From: an uncultured Pelagibacteraceae bacterium
GTDB lineage: Bacteria > Pseudomonadota > Alphaproteobacteria > Pelagibacterales > Pelagibacteraceae
Direction of reading: 5' to 3'
Length of the DNA stretch: 64,000 bases
Assembly: GCA_902595465.1 (NCBI GenBank)
Contig: CACJQE010000002.1
Coordinates: 59,260-123,259 of the forward strand
Under the pieces are notes generated by a model. That model was not told where the DNA came from, did no database searches, and worked only from the letters and a program-made list of their open reading frames with translations. The first letter of the stretch is position 1. Every line of letters starts with the position of its first letter. Below are positions 52,505 through 61,877 of the stretch, piece by piece. The position numbers and the translations under genes are program-made.

Positions 52505-53830
52505 CTACGATCCAACACAAATCTTATCAATACACATATATTTTTCAAATGAATTCAATTTTTCCATAGTAACAAAGCCTTTCCAAATAGGCCTTGAATT
52601 AATGTGATATGATAAATTTCCAGCTGCCCATTCATCACCAAGCACATATTTTATAGATTCATCATGTTGTTCATGCCATGCCGTTTGAACTTTTATAGCT
52701 ATATCTTTTCCAGGATAATCAGTCCTTTTATCAGTCTGAGATATTGAGACATAACCATACAAAATTGGAGATAATAAAAATAAAAATATAAATCCAATTA
52801 AAAAGGAATTTAGTTTCTTAATGTTTATTTGATCTTTCAAAAGATAAATAAATAAAGTTCCAAAGAATAAGTAAAAAGGCGTCATCCACATTGTTCTAAT
52901 TTTTGATCCAGTTATTAGCGATGTCATAAAAACCAGAACAATTGGGACTAAATTAATAAATATTAAAAATAAAAGTTTTTCATCTTTTAAATTTAATTTT
53001 TTAGGAATTTTTTTTATTAGTAACCACACTAAAATTAAAAATGGTATTAAAATACCAATTTGTTTTAACGTGAATATCAATGGATATTTAAAATGGTCTA
53101 TTATCTGTCCTTCATCCAAGCCTGCACGAGCAAAACCATACTTAATGGTAATAAAATCATTATCAAATAACCAAATTAAATGTGGAATTAAAATAATAAT
53201 AAATATTTCTAAAGAAATTAGATAATTAAAGTCAAATCTTTTTGATCTTTTAAAAAAAATTAAATATGAAAATAAAAAAAATATTGCAACTAATAAATAA
53301 GCAAAAAGATATTTTGACAAAATACCTAATGCGGATACAGATCCTAATAATATACAATCGTATAAATTAATTTTTTTACTATTAAATATTTTCCATGTAT
53401 AATAAACAGCAAAACACCAAAAAGGTAGTTGGCAAATGTTTACATTGAATTCTGGGGTTGTAAAATTATAAAAGTATATCCCTTCCATAAGAAAAACTGA
53501 CAATAAACTTAAAGTAGTATCATTTAGAATTTCTTCTGAAAGTTTAAAAATAATTAAAAAAGATATAACCACAAATATTTGACTTAAAAAATAGTAAGCC
53601 CAATCTTGTGATCCAAATATTTGAAAAAAGACTTCTGTAAAAAAAGCTTTCAATGGAGGATGTTTATTAAATCCCCAATCTAAATTACTGCCCCAAGCCA
53701 AAGCCTCAATTGTATCTAAAGGTAAATTTGAGTTTGTAATCGTCGGAACAACTGTCCATAATATTAAGTGAGTCGTTACAAAAATATAAAAAATATTATT
53801 TATATTTCTTTTGTTTAAGGCCATTTTCAT
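52505..53830 (-). CDS. GT39-family (ArnT/PMT-like) membrane glycosyltransferase
   Basis: ATG 53830 (or 53824) is preferred to the GTG at 53860. About 441 residues and ten or more helices. ALAWGSNLDWGFNKHPPLKA is the first periplasmic loop with the catalytic Asp/Glu of the family, followed by FGSQDWAYYFLSQ. It moves a sugar from a lipid carrier to a lipid or protein in the periplasm. The C-terminal domain (about 380-441) is hydrophilic. Acceptor unknown. Confidence 0.85.
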   Translation of the reverse strand: MKMALNKRNINNIFYIFVTTHLILWTVVPTITNSNLPLDTIEALAWGSNLDWGFNKHPPLKAFFTEVFFQIFGSQDWAYYFLSQIFVVISFLIIFKLSEEILNDTTLSLLSVFLMEGIYFYNFTTPEFNVNICQLPFWCFAVYYTWKIFNSKKINLYDCILLGSVSALGILSKYLFAYLLVAIFFLFSYLIFFKRSKRFDFNYLISLEIFIIILIPHLIWLFDNDFITIKYGFARAGLDEGQIIDHFKYPLIFTLKQIGILIPFLILVWLLIKKIPKKLNLKDEKLLFLIFINLVPIVLVFMTSLITGSKIRTMWMTPFYLFFGTLFIYLLKDQINIKKLNSFLIGFIFLFLLSPILYGYVSISQTDKRTDYPGKDIAIKVQTAWHEQHDESIKYVLGDEWAAGNLSYHINSRPIWKGFVTMEKLNSFEKYMCIDKICVGS

Positions 53831-53853
53831 CAATCTATATGAATAAACCGTTC

Positions 53854-53881
53854 TTGACACTCATTTATTCATGAATATATT
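53854..53881 (+). promoter_or_regulatory. Promoter of dksA
   Basis: TTGACA (53854-53859), 16 bases, then TATATT (53876-53881). An almost ideal sigma-70 promoter with a leader of only about 16 bases to ATG 53904. Confidence 0.75.
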
Positions 53882-53903
53882 CACCAACGCAAAATAGCTA
53901 AGT

Positions 53904-54320
53904 ATGGTAAGAATTTCAAAAACTTATATTCCAAAAGAAAAAGAGAAATATATGTGTGCTAAACATTTAGCGTATTTTAAAATGAAATTAATGGAGTGGA
54001 AAAAAGATTTAAAGATATCTAATAATGAGGCGATTTTTCAAGCGTCCATGGATGATAATAGTGCATCAGCTGACATAGTTGACCAAGCAAGTTCATACAC
54101 AGAAAAAAACGTAGAGATGAGAGCTATTAACAGACAAATCAAATTAATTTCAAAAATAGATGGTGCATTGAAAAAAATTCAGGATGGAACTTACGGTTTT
54201 TGTGAAGAAACTGGTGAGCCTATTGGTTTAAAAAGATTAATGGCAAGACCAGTTGCAACTCTTTGCATTGCAGCTCAAGAAAAGCACGAAAAAGACGAAA
54301 AAGTTTACGCTGACGATTAA
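53904..54320 (+). CDS. dksA: RNA polymerase-binding factor DksA, two-Cys form
   Basis: 138 residues. The coiled-coil hairpin carries the acidic tip (DNSASADIVDQASS; E. coli has DxxDxA). The globular part GTYGFCEETGEPIGLKRL and RPVATLCIAAQEKHE keeps only two of the four zinc-binding Cys (about residues 100 and 121). It alters transcription initiation together with ppGpp by binding in the secondary channel. A strong promoter precedes it. It converges with the GST gene by four bases. Confidence 0.95.
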   Translation: MVRISKTYIPKEKEKYMCAKHLAYFKMKLMEWKKDLKISNNEAIFQASMDDNSASADIVDQASSYTEKNVEMRAINRQIKLISKIDGALKKIQDGTYGFCEETGEPIGLKRLMARPVATLCIAAQEKHEKDEKVYADD

Positions 54321-54940
54321 GGAAAGTCTATTTCAGCATCTTTGTTTAATGCTTTAAACCCTTTTACAACGGCTGGACGTTGAGCAATTTCAGCAAACCA
54401 CCTAGATAGGTTTTTAAAATTATTTAATCCAATATCGTGTCTTTTATGTCTTGCAATCCAAGACCATGTAGCAATATCAGCAATAGAATATTTATCATTT
54501 GCTAAAAATTTACTTTGAGCCAATCTAGCCTCAAGATCTTCATAAATCTTTCTTGTAATTTTGAAGTATCTTTCTTCACCCCAATCACTTTTTCCTTGAT
54601 GATAATAATGAAACTGGTGATGTTGACCTATCATTGGACCAACAATAGCCATTTGAGCCATCAACCACTGATTTATCTCTAACCTATCTGCTTCAGGATA
54701 TAATTTGTTACTTTTCTCGCCCAAATACATAAGTATAACTCCAGACTCGAACACAGTCTTATTATGCTCATGATCTATAATTACAGGAATTTTATTAAAG
54801 GGACTTATTTTTTTAAATTCTGGTTTAAATTGATCTCCACTCAAATTAACTTTTGTAAGTTTGTATTTAAAATCAATTTCCTCGAGCATAATGCTAATTT
54901 TCCAACCATTAGGGGTATCAGCAGTAAAGAGTTCTATCAT
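54317..54940 (-). CDS. Glutathione S-transferase-family protein
   Basis: 207 residues. The thioredoxin-like N-terminal domain has the cis-Pro segment KIPVIIDHE and the SxxI-type FESGVILMYLGEK. The all-helical C-terminal domain includes YSIADIATWSWIARH. It resembles the YfcG/YghU nu-class disulfide-reducing GSTs. The stop overlaps the dksA stop; the start overlaps the ferredoxin-reductase gene by four bases, so it is part of the proteorhodopsin-side redox group. Confidence 0.9.
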   Translation of the reverse strand: MIELFTADTPNGWKISIMLEEIDFKYKLTKVNLSGDQFKPEFKKISPFNKIPVIIDHEHNKTVFESGVILMYLGEKSNKLYPEADRLEINQWLMAQMAIVGPMIGQHHQFHYYHQGKSDWGEERYFKITRKIYEDLEARLAQSKFLANDKYSIADIATWSWIARHKRHDIGLNNFKNLSRWFAEIAQRPAVVKGFKALNKDAEIDFP

Positions 54941-55953
54941 TCTTTCACACCCAATCTATCTTTGATAGTGCTGGATGCAGTTGTGAATTCAAATCTATAT
55001 TTTTCATCAGGTCTTGCATATTTAAAGCAGCCTCTTGCAGCTAAAGCTCCTTCATGAAAACCTGAAAGTATTAACTTTAATTTGCCTGGATAAGTACAGA
55101 TATCTCCAATTGCAAATATTCCTTTTTTATTTGTTTCAAAATTTTCTGTATTTACTGGTATTGTTTTTTTATTTAAATTTAGACCCCACTCAGCAATTGG
55201 TCCTAATTGCATTATTAATCCAAAAAAACCTAAAACATAATCAGCTTTTATAACTTTACTTTCACCAGACTCACTTTTTATTTCTACACTTTCTAATGAG
55301 CCATTTCCTTTTACATCTTTAATTGAATATTTAGTAATTAAATCAATAGTTTTATTATCACTTAATTCTTTTATTTTTTGAACGCTTGCAGGTGCACCTC
55401 TAAACTCATCTCTTCTGTGTACAAGAGTTACTTTAGATGAATTAGATAATTCTATAGCCCAATCAAGTGCACTGTCTCCGCCTCCAAATATAACTACCGA
55501 TTTATCTTTAAAAATATTTTTGTCTTTTATTGAATATAAAACTGATTTTCCGTCATACTTTTCAGCACTTTTAGTTGGAAATTTTCTTGGTTCAAAAGAA
55601 CCTACGCCACCTGCTATAACAATATTAGGTGTTTCAAATTCTTTACCATTTAATGTTTTAACTAACCATTTATTGTTTTCATTTTTTAATTCTTGAACTC
55701 TGTCACTTAAATGAAAGTTAAAATTAAAAGGTTTTATTTGTTCAATTAAATTATTTGTAAGTTCTTCTCCTGTGCATTTGGGAACTGCAGGAATATCATA
55801 AATTGGTTTATCAGGATAAAGCTCAATACATTGTCCTCCAATTTTATCTAAATTGTCTACAATTTCACATTTTAATCCAATTATCCCTAATTGGTGTGCA
55901 CAGAATAAACCTGTGGGTCCTGCTCCAATAATGACTACATCTGTTTTAATCAT
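54937..55953 (-). CDS. Ferredoxin-NADP reductase, thioredoxin-reductase-like type
   Basis: 338 residues. FAD loop VVIIGAGPTGLFCAHQLG and NADPH loop VVIFGGGDSALDWAIELS; the CxxC of true thioredoxin reductase is absent, which marks the type-2 ferredoxin-NADP reductases (YumC-like). IFAIGDICTYPGKLKLI is the second FAD motif. It passes electrons between NADPH and the adjacent ferredoxin, whose gene overlaps it by one base. This pair beside proteorhodopsin is a known SAR11 arrangement. Confidence 0.92.
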   Translation of the reverse strand: MIKTDVVIIGAGPTGLFCAHQLGIIGLKCEIVDNLDKIGGQCIELYPDKPIYDIPAVPKCTGEELTNNLIEQIKPFNFNFHLSDRVQELKNENNKWLVKTLNGKEFETPNIVIAGGVGSFEPRKFPTKSAEKYDGKSVLYSIKDKNIFKDKSVVIFGGGDSALDWAIELSNSSKVTLVHRRDEFRGAPASVQKIKELSDNKTIDLITKYSIKDVKGNGSLESVEIKSESGESKVIKADYVLGFFGLIMQLGPIAEWGLNLNKKTIPVNTENFETNKKGIFAIGDICTYPGKLKLILSGFHEGALAARGCFKYARPDEKYRFEFTTASSTIKDRLGVKE

Positions 55954-56276
55954 TAAACTTGTTTCTCCGGCATATGGACTGTCAATCCATCTAAATCATC
56001 AGAGACGATTAATTGGCAACTTAATCTGCTATTAGATTTGGGTTCAAAGGCTTGATCTAACATATCATCTTCACCCATTTCTTTTTCTGGGAGTTTTCTT
56101 AACCATTCGTCATCATTAATATATACATGACAAGTTGCACATGACATTCCACCTCCACAATCTGCATCTATGCCTGGGATATCATTTTGTATAGCACCTT
56201 CCATTACACTAAGACCGTTTGCAACATCAGCTTCATGTTCTGTGCCATTAAATTCTATATATTTGATTTTTGCCAT
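55953..56276 (-). CDS. 2Fe-2S ferredoxin, adrenodoxin type
   Basis: 107 residues. Cluster ligands are DCGGGMSCATCHVYI (three Cys) and the fourth Cys in RLSCQLIVSDDLDGL; MSVMEGAIQN-like N-terminal pattern and DDMLDQAFEPKSNSRLSCQ complete the family. It is an electron carrier that pairs with the adjacent reductase. The gap to proteorhodopsin holds a terminator, so it has its own promoter or receives read-through. Confidence 0.95.
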   Translation of the reverse strand: MAKIKYIEFNGTEHEADVANGLSVMEGAIQNDIPGIDADCGGGMSCATCHVYINDDEWLRKLPEKEMGEDDMLDQAFEPKSNSRLSCQLIVSDDLDGLTVHMPEKQV

Positions 56277-56357
56277 ATTAAATAAATAATTCTTATAAAC
56301 TAATTTGCGACTGCGGCAAATTTTTGAAATTCAGTATTTTCAATTTTTTTAGACCAA

Positions 56358-56395
56358 AAAAAAAGGCAGGTATGTTTTAGCATACCCGCCTTTTT
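56358..56395 (-). terminator. Terminator of the proteorhodopsin gene
   Basis: AAAAAGGC-A-GGTATG and CATACC-C-GCCTTTTT form a 14-bp stem with one A-C mismatch and loop TTTTAG, 20 bases after the proteorhodopsin stop (minus strand), with a T-run. Confidence 0.9.
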
Positions 56396-56415
56396 AAATA
56401 TTAAAAGCTAATTAT

Positions 56416-57189
56416 TTAGCCTCTAGCTCTCGCTCCACCTTGTGAAACTGCTGCTGACCAGATTACTAGACCAAAAGCAATTTTGTTGATGAAGTCTGCT
56501 AAGTTGTAGATCACGTTCAATGAGTTAGCATCTACTCCACCTACTAGGTAACCAAAAATGTAACCTAATGGGTAAATAGCCCAACCGATTGTTACGATCA
56601 TTCTCATAGCACCCCATGCAGTTGCTAATGGCTTGTTTCCAGTTTTTGCTGCAATTTTTCCAGCTTCACCAGAGAATACTTCATATAAGATGTAGATCCA
56701 TCCAGCCATACCGACTATGAAACCAAGCATAGCATTGATGTAACCTGCTTCTCCTAAGTATCCACCAATTAACATCACAAGCGAACCAATTAATAATCTC
56801 CAGAAGATTGCTCCTGGGATTTTCTTAACTGCTGCTAGAATTAAGTAAAACTCGATCATCTGCAATGGTACAGTGATTAGCCAATCAATATATCTATATA
56901 CTGTTGGAGAATCTCCAGTCATTACCCATACATCTCTCATGTACATGTAGTGAATGAATGCAACACCAGTTACAAGACCAGCTACTGTTACTGAAGTTTT
57001 CCAGCCTGCTGCAACAGTATTTCTTTCCATGAAGAAGAATACTGTAGCTGCTGCCATACCCATTGCGATTACCCAAAAGGAAATCCCAACGAAGTCGTCA
57101 GAAGCTAACATAGCAGTTGCTGCGTTTGCTGCACCAGTAAGACCAAATAGAGCCACTGCTGCTAATGCAAACATTTTAAGTTTTTTCAT
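56416..57189 (-). CDS. Proteorhodopsin, blue-absorbing proton pump
   Basis: 257 residues: a signal peptide (GLTGAANA) and seven helices. The proton acceptor Asp102 and donor Glu113 (D97 and E108 in standard numbering) lie in RYIDWLITVPL and QMIEFYLIL; retinal Lys236 is in FINKIAFGL and His80 in FIHYMYM. Tuning position 110 (standard 105) is Gln, the blue form. The SD GAGGGAG precedes ATG. Terminated by a strong hairpin. No retinal-synthesis gene is in the window. Codon use is richer in G/C than its neighbours, usual for a highly expressed gene. Confidence 0.98.
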   Translation of the reverse strand: MKKLKMFALAAVALFGLTGAANAATAMLASDDFVGISFWVIAMGMAAATVFFFMERNTVAAGWKTSVTVAGLVTGVAFIHYMYMRDVWVMTGDSPTVYRYIDWLITVPLQMIEFYLILAAVKKIPGAIFWRLLIGSLVMLIGGYLGEAGYINAMLGFIVGMAGWIYILYEVFSGEAGKIAAKTGNKPLATAWGAMRMIVTIGWAIYPLGYIFGYLVGGVDANSLNVIYNLADFINKIAFGLVIWSAAVSQGGARARG

Positions 57190-57403
57190 AAAAAACTCCC
57201 TCTCGTTAGTTTTTTTTAGTTTAAATTTAAACTACGGACAAACCACAAAGGTTTTTCCAAAGTTAGGGGCTTAATATCAAATTAAATTAGTTTGTTGAAG
57301 GCTTTTTGCCGCGTTATAAGTGTTGATTTTACTTACTTTTTAAAATTAAATACAACCTGTTGCATAAATTCAATAGAAAAATGACACCAAATAGCAAATC
57401 AAA

Positions 57404-59299
57404 ATGAATAGAAATTACAAAGAAATTTACGACGAATCTTTAAAAAATCCTGAGGAATTTTGGCAGAAAGTTTCTGAAGATGTGTTTTGGTTCAAAAAAC
57501 CTACTAAGATTTTAAAAAAAGACAACCCTCCTTTCTATAAATGGTTTGAAGATGGTGTAACAAATACATGCTACAACGCCTTAGACCTTCACATAGATCA
57601 AGGAAGAGGTGATAAAACTGCTTTAATCTATGACAGTCCTATAACAGAAAGTAAAGCAAAGTTCACTTTCAAAGAATTAAAAAAAAAAGTTTCAAAATTT
57701 GCAGGCGCTTTAGATAAGCAAGGAGTTAAAAAAGGAGATCGAGTAATAATTTATATGCCGATGATACCAGAAGCGGTGGTTGCGATGCTTGCATGTGGGA
57801 GAATTGGAGCAATTCACTCTGTTGTATTCGGTGGTTTTGCCTCAAATGAATTAGCTAGCAGAATTGATGATAGTAAAGCTAAAATTTTAATTACAGCATC
57901 ATGTGGATTTGAGCCTGGAAGAACAGTTGAATATAGACCACTTGTAGATGGGGCTTTAAGATTAGCAAAACACCAAGTTGAAAAAGTAATATTATTTCAA
58001 AGAAAAGGACACGAGGTAAAATTAAATAAACCATTAGAAATAAGTTGGGATGAAGCACTATCTGGAGCAGATGATAAAGATTGCGTTGAGATGGGTGCCA
58101 ATGAATATGCTTACATCCTTTATACTTCAGGAACCACTGGTATTCCAAAGGGGATTGTTCGAGATATTGGTGGTCACATAGTTGCTCTTAAATGGACAAT
58201 GAAAAATATTTATAACATTGATCAAGATGATGTATGGTGGTCAGCAAGTGATATTGGTTGGATAGTAGGACATTCCTATATTGTCTATGCTCCATTATTC
58301 AAAGGTTGTGCAACTCTTTTATTTGAGGGCAAACCTGTTGGTACTCCTGATGCTGGAGTATTTTGGAGAATAATCTCAGAATATAAAATTAAATCTTTAT
58401 TCACAGCGCCAACTGCATTTAGAGCAATAAAAAAAGAAGATCCAGAAGGTAAGTTTTTTTCTAAATATGATTTAAGTTCATTTGAGTCATTATTTTTAGC
58501 AGGTGAAAGAGCTGACCCTGATACTATTAAATGGGCTGAGAATTTACTTAAAGTTCCTGTAATTGACCATTGGTGGCAAACTGAAACTAGTTGGGCGATA
58601 AGTTCAAATTGTACTGGAATTGAAATGCAAGAAACAAAATATGGATCCGCCTGCAAAGCAGTTCCAGGTTATGATGTAAAAATAATTAAACCAGATCAAA
58701 CAATAGCTAAACCAAATGAGATGGGAGATATTGTAGTTAAACTTCCACTTCCTCCAGGCACCTTTCCAACTTTATGGAATGCAGACGAAAGATATAAAGA
58801 AAATTATATGTCAAATTATAATGGATACTATCAAACTTACGATGCAGGGCATATTGATTATGATGGATATATTTGGATTATGTCTAGAACAGATGACATA
58901 ATAAATGTAGCAGGTCATAGACTTTCAACTGGTGCAATAGAAGAAGTTTTGTCTGAACATCAGTCAGTTGCTGAATGTGCAGTGATTGGAATAAAAGATC
59001 AGCTGAAAGGACAATTACCAATTGGTTTAATTGCTCTAAAATCAGGTGTTTCTAAAGATAATGAGACTATTTCAAAAGAGTGTGTACAAATGGTTAGAGA
59101 TAAAGTCGGACCAGTTGCAGCTTTTAAAATAGCAATTGTTGTTAAAAGATTACCAAAAACTAGATCTGGAAAAGTTCTAAGAGGAACAATTAGAAAGATT
59201 GCTGACAAAGAAGAATATAAAATGCCTGCAACAATTGATGATCCTGCTATCCTTGATGAGATAAAAGAAGACTTAATAAATAGCAGTATTTTGAAATAA
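57404..59299 (+). CDS. prpE: Propionyl-CoA/acetyl-CoA synthetase (PrpE-like)
   Basis: 631 residues, adenylate-forming family. NPEEFWQKVSEDVFWFKKP and NTCYNALDLHIDQGRGDKTA (part) are PrpE-type openings. The AMP-binding loop is YTSGTTGIPKGI, with TETSW and the hinge SRTDDIINVAGHRLS. The catalytic Lys lies in PKTRSGKVLRG. It activates propionate or acetate to the CoA ester; propionate is favoured by overall pattern. The stop overlaps the SMR gene ATG by one base. Confidence 0.92.
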   Translation: MNRNYKEIYDESLKNPEEFWQKVSEDVFWFKKPTKILKKDNPPFYKWFEDGVTNTCYNALDLHIDQGRGDKTALIYDSPITESKAKFTFKELKKKVSKFAGALDKQGVKKGDRVIIYMPMIPEAVVAMLACGRIGAIHSVVFGGFASNELASRIDDSKAKILITASCGFEPGRTVEYRPLVDGALRLAKHQVEKVILFQRKGHEVKLNKPLEISWDEALSGADDKDCVEMGANEYAYILYTSGTTGIPKGIVRDIGGHIVALKWTMKNIYNIDQDDVWWSASDIGWIVGHSYIVYAPLFKGCATLLFEGKPVGTPDAGVFWRIISEYKIKSLFTAPTAFRAIKKEDPEGKFFSKYDLSSFESLFLAGERADPDTIKWAENLLKVPVIDHWWQTETSWAISSNCTGIEMQETKYGSACKAVPGYDVKIIKPDQTIAKPNEMGDIVVKLPLPPGTFPTLWNADERYKENYMSNYNGYYQTYDAGHIDYDGYIWIMSRTDDIINVAGHRLSTGAIEEVLSEHQSVAECAVIGIKDQLKGQLPIGLIALKSGVSKDNETISKECVQMVRDKVGPVAAFKIAIVVKRLPKTRSGKVLRGTIRKIADKEEYKMPATIDDPAILDEIKEDLINSSILK

Positions 59300-59631
59300 T
59301 GCTTAAGACATATCTTTTTTTAGTAGGAGCAATTATTTGTGAAGTATGTGGAACAATGCTTCTTCCTGTTACTCAAAACTTCACAAAAGTAACACCAACC
59401 GTGTTTTTAGCAGTATTTTATTTATCTGCTTTTTATTTACTTACGTTTGTTGTTGATAAATTACCAATTGCAATTGTTTATGGAACTTGGAGTGGACTTG
59501 GCATTTTTACTATTGCAATATTGGGATATATTTTTTTTAAACAATCTTTAAGTTGGCAAGCTATATTGGGGATGTTTCTTATTGTAGTTGGAGTGACACT
59601 TGTAAATATGTATTCAAGTAAAACTATTTAA
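59299..59631 (+). CDS. Small multidrug resistance (SMR)-family transporter
   Basis: 110 residues, four helices. The membrane-embedded Glu at residue 15 (VGAIICEVCGTMLLP) is the coupling residue of EmrE/SugE proteins, and PIAIVYGTWSGLGIFTIAILG is the signature third helix. GMFLIVVGVTLVNM closes it. It may export a toxic cation, guanidinium or a quaternary amine. Its link to prpE is by overlap only. Confidence 0.92.
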   Translation: MLKTYLFLVGAIICEVCGTMLLPVTQNFTKVTPTVFLAVFYLSAFYLLTFVVDKLPIAIVYGTWSGLGIFTIAILGYIFFKQSLSWQAILGMFLIVVGVTLVNMYSSKTI

Positions 59632-59632
59632 A

Positions 59633-60943
59633 TCAATCAAAAATAATTGGTTTACCAGATGGGTCTCCTAAAATTTCATCCTCTTTCATTTTAATATCCC
59701 CATTAATAATTGTATAAACTGGCGAACCTTTAAATTTATAGCCATCAAATGGGCTCCATCCACACTTACTATGAATATTTTCATTTTTAATTTCAATTGT
59801 TCGATTCACATCTATTATTGTAAAGTCAGCATCATAATCTTTTTTGATAAATCCTTTATTTTTAATACCAAACACAGAAACTGGGTTCTCACAAAGAAGT
59901 TTAATTAGTTGATCCAATGTAAGTTTTTTGTCATTCACATGATTTAACATAACGGGCAACAATGTTTGTACACCAGGCATTCCTGATGGCGACTGGGGAT
60001 ATTCTTTTAATTTGTTTTCTTTTAAATGAGGTGCATGATCTGAACCGATAGTATCATTATAATTATTTCTAATAGCGTACCACAATCTATCATAATGAGA
60101 CTTATCCCTTAAAGGAGGGTTCATCTGAGCAAAGGTTCCAAGTTTGTCGTAACAATCTGGCGCATATATTGTTAGATGTTGAGGAGTAATTTCAAAAGTT
60201 ATGTTTCCTTTATTTTGTGACAAGAAATCTACTTCTTCTTTTGTTGTAACATGCAATATATGAGCTTTTTTATTAAATCTTTTCGCAATCTTTACAATTC
60301 TTCTGGTAGATGACATTGCACATTCTTCATTCCTCCATACAGGATGAGTATGAACATTGCCTTCTTCAATTAATTTTTTTCTCAAGTTAATTATTTCTTC
60401 ATCTTCAGAATGAACCGCAACTATTTTTGAAGTATTCTGAAAGACTTTTTCAATATCTTCTTCTTTATCAACTAATAGATTTCCAGTGGAGGAACCCGCA
60501 AAAAGTTTTACTCCGCAACAACCATCTAACCCTTTCAGCTTTGCCAAATCAGATGAATTATCTGGAGTTGCTCCAAAATAAAAAGCGTAATTTGAATACA
60601 TCCTATTTTTTGCTAAATTTAACTTATTATTAAATTCTTTCATATTAGCTGTTGGTGGATTTGTGTTTGGCATCTCGAAAACACTAGTAATACCGCCAGC
60701 AATAGCTGCCTTGCTTCCAGTATGTAAGTCCTCTGCATTTGTTGATCCAGGTTCTCTAAAGTGTACCTGAGTATCCATACAACCAGGTAAAACTATTAAA
60801 TTACTTGCATCGATAATTTCTATGCTTTCTTCGTTATTTAAATCACCAATTATTGAGATTTTTCCACTTTGAATTCCAATATTAGTATTAGAAAGTTTTC
60901 CGTCGATATAACACTTTCCATTTTTTATAATAAGATCTAACAT
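59633..60943 (-). CDS. pyrC: Dihydroorotase (class I type)
   Basis: 436 residues, cyclic amidohydrolase. Metal His pair in CMDTQVHFREPG, the carboxylated Lys in GVKLFAGSS, further His in VAVHSEDEE and HILHVTTKEE, and catalytic Asp in GSDHAPHLKEN. It closes carbamoyl-aspartate to dihydroorotate in pyrimidine synthesis. The length and pattern suit dihydroorotase; allantoinase/hydantoinase relatives are less likely. It is convergent with the SMR gene by one base. Confidence 0.9.
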   Translation of the reverse strand: MLDLIIKNGKCYIDGKLSNTNIGIQSGKISIIGDLNNEESIEIIDASNLIVLPGCMDTQVHFREPGSTNAEDLHTGSKAAIAGGITSVFEMPNTNPPTANMKEFNNKLNLAKNRMYSNYAFYFGATPDNSSDLAKLKGLDGCCGVKLFAGSSTGNLLVDKEEDIEKVFQNTSKIVAVHSEDEEIINLRKKLIEEGNVHTHPVWRNEECAMSSTRRIVKIAKRFNKKAHILHVTTKEEVDFLSQNKGNITFEITPQHLTIYAPDCYDKLGTFAQMNPPLRDKSHYDRLWYAIRNNYNDTIGSDHAPHLKENKLKEYPQSPSGMPGVQTLLPVMLNHVNDKKLTLDQLIKLLCENPVSVFGIKNKGFIKKDYDADFTIIDVNRTIEIKNENIHSKCGWSPFDGYKFKGSPVYTIINGDIKMKEDEILGDPSGKPIIFD

Positions 60944-60986
60944 TTTTTGAAATCGTTACTATATTATTCTAAAGTATCTATCAATA

Positions 60987-61877
60987 ATGAAAAAAAATAA
61001 TGTTTATATCTTAGAGGACAGAGGACTTTTGTATATCTCAGGTGAAGACTGTAAAGAATTTCTACAAAATATAGTTACCAATAATGTCAACAATGTAGAT
61101 GAAAAAAATTCATGTTATTCTGCTTTGCTTACTCCACAGGGAAAATATTTGTATGACTTTAATATATTAAAGCATAAATCTGGATATTTTTTAGATTGTG
61201 AAAAAAAAAATATAGATAATTTATTTAAACAATTAAATTTATATAAACTTAGATCAAAAGTAGAAATTTTAAATTTAAGTAATGAATTTGTAATTGCAGT
61301 TATTAGTAAAGAACAATTTTTAGATATGGAAAATTCAAGTTCTATTGCAGGTTGTACAATTAAATTTAGAGAGGATAGTATTTTTTTAGATCCTAGAAAT
61401 ATAGAGCTTGGAGCAAGAATAGTAACTAATTTAGAAAAATTATATTTATCATTAAAAAAACTTGGGCTTCAAAGTGCAGATAAAAATGAATATTACAAAT
61501 TGAGTCATGAGATTGGTATCCCACAAAATAATACTGAAAAACTTCAAAATAAACTTTTTGGTATTGAATGTAATTTTGATGAATTAAATGCAATAGATTT
61601 TAAAAAAGGTTGTTACATAGGCCAAGAAAATACTGCCAGAATTAAGTTAAAAGATAAATTAAATAAACGTCTTCTACCTATTGAAGTTATAGAAGGTGAT
61701 TTAGATAATGATGTCATATCAGTTGAGAAAGATGAAATAGGAAAAATATTAATAAATGATAATTATCCCTATGCTCTTATCAAAGTTAAGAATGAAAAAT
61801 TCGATTTTGGCAAAACTTTTAATTGTGGTTCTGCAAAAATTAAAATCAAGAAACCTAATTGGCTACAAATTACCTAA
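60987..61877 (+). CDS. ygfZ: YgfZ/GcvT-like folate-binding protein
   Basis: 296 residues. The hallmark KKGCYIGQENTARI, with the essential Cys in K-G-C-Y-x-G-Q-E, lies at about 210. The N-terminal fold is that of GcvT without its full active site. YgfZ uses tetrahydrofolate to help maintain certain Fe-S enzymes such as MiaB under oxidative stress. The start follows dihydroorotase divergently with 43 bases between. Confidence 0.9.
   Translation: MKKNNVYILEDRGLLYISGEDCKEFLQNIVTNNVNNVDEKNSCYSALLTPQGKYLYDFNILKHKSGYFLDCEKKNIDNLFKQLNLYKLRSKVEILNLSNEFVIAVISKEQFLDMENSSSIAGCTIKFREDSIFLDPRNIELGARIVTNLEKLYLSLKKLGLQSADKNEYYKLSHEIGIPQNNTEKLQNKLFGIECNFDELNAIDFKKGCYIGQENTARIKLKDKLNKRLLPIEVIEGDLDNDVISVEKDEIGKILINDNYPYALIKVKNEKFDFGKTFNCGSAKIKIKKPNWLQIT

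Noticed and set aside
57218-57233. Perfect 16-bp palindrome AGTTTAAATTTAAACT upstream of proteorhodopsin
   Set aside because: With about 70 percent A+T, roughly three such palindromes are expected by chance in 64 kb, and no second copy or known operator matches it.
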